A stretch of DNA of 64,000 bases, from contig NZ_VYGV01000007.1 in the NCBI RefSeq assembly GCF_013387465.1, positions 182,549 to 246,548 of the forward strand, written 5' to 3'. Made by a program: the position numbers and the translations under genes. This stretch comes from Hydrogenophaga aromaticivorans. Lineage in GTDB: Bacteria > Pseudomonadota > Gammaproteobacteria > Burkholderiales > Burkholderiaceae_C. The notes beneath the pieces are model-generated. The model had not been told where the DNA came from. It was given only the letters and a program-made list of their open reading frames with translations, and ran no database searches. Below, in pieces: positions 60,596 through 64,000 of the stretch (positions are counted from its first letter, which is position 1; every line of letters starts with the position of its first letter).

Positions 60596-61543
60596 TCAGG
60601 CCAGGCGCCCCAGCAGCAGGTATTCCATCAGCGCCTTCTGCACGTGCATGCGGTTCTCCGCCTCGTCCCAGACGACCGATTGCGGGCCGTCGATGACTTC
60701 GGCGCTCACCTCTTCGCCGCGGTGCGCGGGCAGGCAGTGCATGAAGAGCGCGTCGGGTTTGGCCACGGCCATCATCGCTTCGTCCACGCACCATTTTGCG
60801 AACGCGGCGCGGCGCACCTCGTTTTCGGCTTCGTAGCCCATGCTGGTCCAGACGTCGGTGGTCACCAGGTCGGCGCCTTTGCAGGCTTCCTTCGGGTCCT
60901 TGAACACCTTGTAGCAGGTCGGGTTGGAGACGCCGGCGAGCTTCGGGTCGACCTCGTAGCCGCTGGGCGTGCTCACGTGCACCGTGAAGCCCAGCAGCTC
61001 GGCCGCCTGCAGCCAGGTGTTGGCCATGTTGTTGCCGTCACCGACCCAGGCCACGACCTTGCCCTTGAGGGCATCCAGCGGGTTGCCGCTGGCGGCTGGT
61101 CGGTACTCGACCATCGTGAACAGGTCGGCCAGGATCTGGCAGGGGTGGAACTCGTTGGTCAGGCCGTTGATGACCGGCACGCGCGAGTGCGTCGCGAAGC
61201 GCTCCAGCTTGCTCTGTTCGTAGGTGCGGATCATCACCAGGTCCACCATGCGGCTGATGACCTTGGCGCTGTCTTCGATCGGTTCGGCGCGGCCGAGCTG
61301 GCTGTCGCCCGTGGTCAGGTGCACCACCGAGCCGCCGAGCTGGTACATGCCGGCCTCGAAGCTCACGCGCGTGCGCGTGCTGGCCTTCTCGAAGATCATG
61401 GCCAGCGTGCGGTCGGGATCGGCGAACGGCTGGTGCTTTTCGACGGCCTTGAATTTCTGCTTGATGAAGGCGGCGCGCGTGAGCAGGTAGGCGTACTCGT
61501 CGGCGCTCAGGTCCTTGAACTGGAGGTAGTGGCGGAGGTTCAT
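60596..61543 (-). CDS. argF: Ornithine carbamoyltransferase
   Basis: Makes citrulline from ornithine and carbamoyl phosphate in arginine synthesis. The 315-residue protein has the carbamoyl-phosphate motif STRTR (55-59), HPCQ, the ornithine motif DVWTSMG and HCLPAHRG. ATG 61543 overlaps the argD stop (ATGA), so argDF is translationally coupled. Confidence 0.97.
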   Translation of the reverse strand: MNLRHYLQFKDLSADEYAYLLTRAAFIKQKFKAVEKHQPFADPDRTLAMIFEKASTRTRVSFEAGMYQLGGSVVHLTTGDSQLGRAEPIEDSAKVISRMVDLVMIRTYEQSKLERFATHSRVPVINGLTNEFHPCQILADLFTMVEYRPAASGNPLDALKGKVVAWVGDGNNMANTWLQAAELLGFTVHVSTPSGYEVDPKLAGVSNPTCYKVFKDPKEACKGADLVTTDVWTSMGYEAENEVRRAAFAKWCVDEAMMAVAKPDALFMHCLPAHRGEEVSAEVIDGPQSVVWDEAENRMHVQKALMEYLLLGRLA

Positions 61544-62748
61544 GCGTTTTCTGCCAGGAATGCAGCAATGATCGGCAACAGGATGGCCGCGACTTCGTCG
61601 GCCTCGGCGGTGGTCATGATCAGCGGCGGCACCAGGCGGATCACGCTGTCGGCCGTGACCGAGAGCAGCAGGCCGGCGTCGGCCGCGCGCTGTGTGATCA
61701 CGCCGCAGGGCTTGTCCAGCTCGATGCCGAGCATCAGGCCCTGGCCACGGATGTCTTTCACGCCCGGCTTGCCCAGCAGGGCGGCTTCGAGCCGGCCGCG
61801 CAGGTGCGCGCCCACGGTGGCCGCGTTTTCCAGCAGGCCCTCTTCTTCCATGATGCGGATGGTCTCCACCCCGGCGCGCATGGCCAGCGGGTTGCCGCCG
61901 AAGGTGGTGCCGTGGTTGCCCGGCTGGAAGATGTTCGCGGCCTTGGGGCCGGCCACCACCGCGCCGATGGGCACGCCCGAGCCCAGGCCCTTGGCCAGCG
62001 GCATCACGTCGGGCTGGATGCCGGCCCACTGGTGGGCGAACCACTTGCCGGTGCGGCCCATGCCGCACTGCACCTCGTCGATCATCAGCAACCAGTCCTG
62101 CGCGTCGCACAGCGCGCGCACCTCCTGCAGGTACTGCGCGCGCATCGGGTTCACGCCGCCTTCGCCCTGGATGGTCTCGAAGAACACCGCCACCACGTTG
62201 GGGTTGCCCACGGTGGCTTTCTTCAGGGCTTCGATGTCGTTGAGCGGCACGCGGATGAAGCCTTCGACCAGCGGGCCGAAGCCGGCCTGCACCTTGGGGT
62301 TGCCGGTGGCTGAGAGCGTGGCGATGCTGCGACCGTGGAAGGCTTTTTCGTAGACCACGATCTCCGGGCGTTCGATGCCCTTGTCGTGGCCGTACTTACG
62401 CGCCAGTTTCAGCGCGGCCTCGTTGGCCTCCAGGCCGGAGCTGCAGAAGAACACGTTGGTCATGCCCGAACGTTCCACCAGCATCCGGGCCAGCACTTCC
62501 TGGTTGGGTACGTGGTAGTAGTTGCTCGAGTGGATCAGCTTGGCCACCTGGTCCTGCAGCGCGGGCACCAGTTTGGGGTGGGCGTGGCCCAGGGTGTTGA
62601 CGGCGATGCCGGCCAGCGCGTCCAGGTACTCCTTGCCGTTCACGTCCCAGACGCGGCAGCCTCGGCCATGCGACATCGCGATCGGCAGGCGGCCGTAGGT
62701 GTTCATCACGTGGGGCGACGAGGGGACGGCGGTGGCGGCGGCATTCAT
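61540..62748 (-). CDS. argD: Acetylornithine aminotransferase
   Basis: PLP enzyme of arginine synthesis converting N-acetylglutamate semialdehyde to N-acetylornithine; ArgD often also serves as succinyldiaminopimelate transaminase. The 402-residue class III aminotransferase has FFCSSGLEANEAALKLARKYG, FETIQGEGG, DEVQCGMGRTGKWFA and PLP Lys253 in PLAKGLGSG. Its leader holds a short frame with Arg codons and a terminator-like hairpin, so arginine-dependent attenuation is plausible. Confidence 0.96.
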   Translation of the reverse strand: MNAAATAVPSSPHVMNTYGRLPIAMSHGRGCRVWDVNGKEYLDALAGIAVNTLGHAHPKLVPALQDQVAKLIHSSNYYHVPNQEVLARMLVERSGMTNVFFCSSGLEANEAALKLARKYGHDKGIERPEIVVYEKAFHGRSIATLSATGNPKVQAGFGPLVEGFIRVPLNDIEALKKATVGNPNVVAVFFETIQGEGGVNPMRAQYLQEVRALCDAQDWLLMIDEVQCGMGRTGKWFAHQWAGIQPDVMPLAKGLGSGVPIGAVVAGPKAANIFQPGNHGTTFGGNPLAMRAGVETIRIMEEEGLLENAATVGAHLRGRLEAALLGKPGVKDIRGQGLMLGIELDKPCGVITQRAADAGLLLSVTADSVIRLVPPLIMTTAEADEVAAILLPIIAAFLAENA

Positions 62749-62770
62749 GCGGGACTCCGGTGGGAAGGGC

Positions 62771-62802
62771 CAAAAGAAAGCGGCTCAACGAAGGTTGAGC
62801 CG
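62771..62802 (-). terminator. Terminator-like hairpin in the argD leader (possible attenuator)
   Basis: On the minus strand CGGCTCAAC-cttc-GTTGAGCCG, a perfect 9-bp stem, is followed by CTTTCTTTT and lies ~25 bases before the argD ATG. With no gene upstream on this strand, it is best read as an attenuator for argD. Confidence 0.6.
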
Positions 62803-62841
62803 TTGAAAAGCGATTTTAGGGGCAGGAGCGGGCATCATCAT
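62785..62841 (-). CDS. Candidate argD leader peptide (18 residues)
   Basis: ATG 62841 to TGA 62785 encodes an 18-residue peptide ending FQRLNLR, whose stop codon lies in the 3' arm of the terminator-like hairpin. Two Arg codons (CGG, CGT) fall within the hairpin stem, so a ribosome stalled for Arg would sit on the structure. The ribosome-binding site is weak and no homology is claimed. Confidence 0.35.
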   Translation of the reverse strand: MMMPAPAPKIAFQRLNLR

Positions 62842-62922
62842 TGCTTGTTCCGCATCGCTGTCATGAAGCCATGGCAGCCTGTGGTCAACCGACCGGAGCC
62901 CCGGGTTATCCCTGAGTTCAGG

Positions 62923-62943
62923 TCTTATATAAGATAGAATACC
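62923..62943. promoter_or_regulatory. Second copy of the GntR-like operator, argD/DUF3579 intergenic
   Basis: GTCTTATATAAGAT contains the identical 12-bp palindrome TCTTATATAAGA seen at 29663. It is followed by TAGAAT, a possible -10 for DUF3579, and also faces argD. The identity over 12 bp, plus similar flanks, suggests the same regulator or a shared promoter architecture. Confidence 0.5.
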
Positions 62944-63025
62944 TGCCATCCACCCCGGCCAGCGATCCTCGGTCTGGCGGTGGCCATGCGTCCCTTCCAG
63001 GGCCCTCCATCCGAAGGCTTCCCCG

Positions 63026-63352
63026 ATGGTTTCACCGACTGCCAAACAAGTGTTCATCCAGGGCGTCACACGCAGTGGCCGCACCTTTCGCCCCAGCGAC
63101 TGGGCCGAACGTCTGGCCGGCGTGATGAGTCAGTTCCGCCCCGGCGGCGGCGTGGTCCGGCAGGGCAGCCACATTGCGTATTCGCCCTGGTGCGTGCCCA
63201 CGGTCATGAACGGCGTGAAAGTCGTCATCGTGCACACCGATCTGCGCGAAGCCGAACCCATGGCCTGGGACTTCGTCATGCACTTTGCGCGCGACAACGA
63301 CCTGCAGGTGTCCGAAGGCTGCGTGCTGCCGGAGCCGGCCGCAAAACCCTGA
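63026..63352 (+). CDS. DUF3579 domain protein
   Basis: A 108-residue soluble protein matching DUF3579 (FIQGVTRSGRTFRPSDWAERLAGVMSQFRPGG ... MAWDFVMHFARDNDLQVSEGC). The family is restricted mostly to betaproteobacteria and commonly adjoins argD/argF, as here; function unknown. It is divergent from argD with a 277-base intergenic region and ends before a strong bidirectional terminator. Confidence 0.88.
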   Translation: MVSPTAKQVFIQGVTRSGRTFRPSDWAERLAGVMSQFRPGGGVVRQGSHIAYSPWCVPTVMNGVKVVIVHTDLREAEPMAWDFVMHFARDNDLQVSEGCVLPEPAAKP

Positions 63353-63391
63353 ACCACCTGACCCACGTCACTTGAGCATTGGACAGGCAAC

Positions 63392-63417
63392 AAAAAACCG
63401 CCCGAAGGCGGTTTTTT
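63392..63417. terminator. Bidirectional intrinsic terminator between DUF3579 and rpsT
   Basis: AAAAAACCGCC / GGCGGTTTTTT is a perfect 11-bp stem with a CGAA tetraloop; A- and T-runs on both sides let it end DUF3579 on the plus strand and rpsT on the minus strand. Confidence 0.93.
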
Positions 63418-63507
63418 GCTTTTCTTTGCTGGCAGCGCACCCGTTTCAAACGGCAGACCCCGAGGGGGTCCGGGCTGGTGGCCTGACGGATCAGGCCGGT
63501 GGGGTGG

Positions 63508-63807
63508 TCAGGCGGTGGCGAGTGCCAGTGCCTTGACCTTGGCGGACAGGCGGCTCTTGTCGCGAGCGGCCTTGTTTTTGTGGAAGATGCCCTTGTCGGC
63601 AATGATGTCCACAACGCCTTGCATTTTGGCGAAGAGTTCGGTGGCCTTGGTCTTGTCGCCGGCCAGAACCGCTTTTTCAACGTTCTTGACGGCGGTGCGG
63701 TATTTGGAGCGCAGCGAGGTGTTCGCGGCGTTGATCTTGATGTCCTGGCGGACGCGTTTGCGGCCAGATGCCAGACGGGGGTTCTTTTTCTTCGGCTTGG
63801 TTGCCAT
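63508..63807 (-). CDS. rpsT: 30S ribosomal protein S20
   Basis: A 99-residue basic, helical 16S rRNA-binding protein: N-terminal Lys-rich [39 protein letters not shown] and C-terminal [22 protein letters not shown] 63807 has GAAGGA upstream, and a -10-like TAAAAT lies at 63856-63861 on the minus strand. It is divergent from murJ, the usual betaproteobacterial arrangement. Confidence 0.98.
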   Translation of the reverse strand: MATKPKKKNPRLASGRKRVRQDIKINAANTSLRSKYRTAVKNVEKAVLAGDKTKATELFAKMQGVVDIIADKGIFHKNKAARDKSRLSAKVKALALATA

Positions 63808-63928
63808 GGTGAATTTCCTTCAGATGTTTGGGGATGATGCCCAGCAAAGCCCGCGATTTTAGCATGGCGCCGCCTGCCTGGGTAGCGTCTCTGCCGGGCG
63901 TGGGGTGCGCATGGTTACACTGGCGGCC

Positions 63929-64000
63929 GTGTCCCTGTTCAAATCCGCCTCCCTGGTCTCCCTGCTGACGCTGGCCTCACGCATCACCGGGCTGGTGCGC
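63929..64000 (+). CDS. murJ: Lipid II flippase MurJ, N-terminal fragment (cut by window edge)
   Basis: GTG 63929 opens a frame of 24 codons to the window edge, reading SLFKSASLVSLLTLASRITG, the conserved start of MurJ/MviN, which flips lipid II for peptidoglycan synthesis. Divergent position from rpsT supports it. Only the first helix is visible. Confidence 0.88.
   Translation, partial: MSLFKSASLVSLLTLASRITGLVR

Noticed and set aside
60203..62353. Long plus-strand frame opposite argF and argD
   Set aside because: Covers two well-conserved arginine genes on the minus strand and contains no domain.
63480..63498. GGCCTGA/TCAGGCC hairpin after rpsT as its terminator
   Set aside because: No T-run follows on the minus strand; the perfect A/T-flanked stem at 63392-63417 is the better terminator.

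Overview
The window is GC-rich (high GC at third codon positions), densely coding bacterial chromosome with no rRNA, tRNA, phage, insertion sequence or CRISPR array that I can see. Gene content and order (mucD/degP-lepA-lepB-rnc-era-recO-pdxJ-acpS-nagZ; leuCDB-asd-fimV-truA-trpFBA-accD; sdhCDAB-sdhE-gltA divergent from mdh-citE-like-acnB; argDF next to DUF3579; rpsT divergent from murJ) are typical of Burkholderiales. I infer a member of the Comamonadaceae, perhaps close to Hydrogenophaga; this rests on synteny and protein recognition, not on a database search.

Layout. 1-9197: a plus-strand housekeeping run from a truncated DegP-type protease through nagZ, interrupted by a 530-bp intergenic stretch before lepA that holds a probable small structured RNA and DnaA-box-like sites. 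9223-23385: a minus-strand biosynthetic run (lysR, leuC, lipoprotein, leuD, leuB, asd, fimV, truA, trpF, trpB, trpA, accD, LON-domain gene) for leucine, the aspartate family, tryptophan and fatty-acid synthesis plus polar/pilus assembly. 23590-34530: a TCA-cycle block (sdhCDAB, sdhE, gltA on minus; a GntR/HutC regulator; mdh, a CitE-like lyase and acnB on plus). 34633-42843: an accessory stretch of poorly characterised envelope proteins, an XRE regulator with a divergent membrane protein, the tRNA hydroxylation protein TrhP, a collagen-like lipoprotein and a DUF3309 peptide. 43025-52557: acnA, a MoxR/DUF58/VWA module preceded by an S1C protease, an FAD monooxygenase and a Bug-type binding protein. 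52571-56605: an AlkX/YcaQ-like protein and the kynurenine operon kynB-kynU-kynA. 56809-59271: ferrous iron uptake feoAB plus a Cys-rich peptide. 59202-63352: a methyltransferase, a YkgJ protein, argDF and DUF3579. 63508-64000: rpsT and the start of murJ.

Regulatory structure is the most interesting part. (1) At least four copies of an ~75-bp multi-hairpin repeat each begin within a few bases of a stop codon and always in the same orientation relative to that gene. (2) asd is preceded by a 33-codon reading frame with nine consecutive Thr/Ile/Lys codons, a probable attenuator leader peptide. (3) argD is preceded by a short reading frame ending in Arg codons inside a terminator-like hairpin. (4) An identical 12-bp palindrome with GntR-type symmetry lies in gntR/mdh and in argD/DUF3579. 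(5) feoA has a clear Fur-box-like element.
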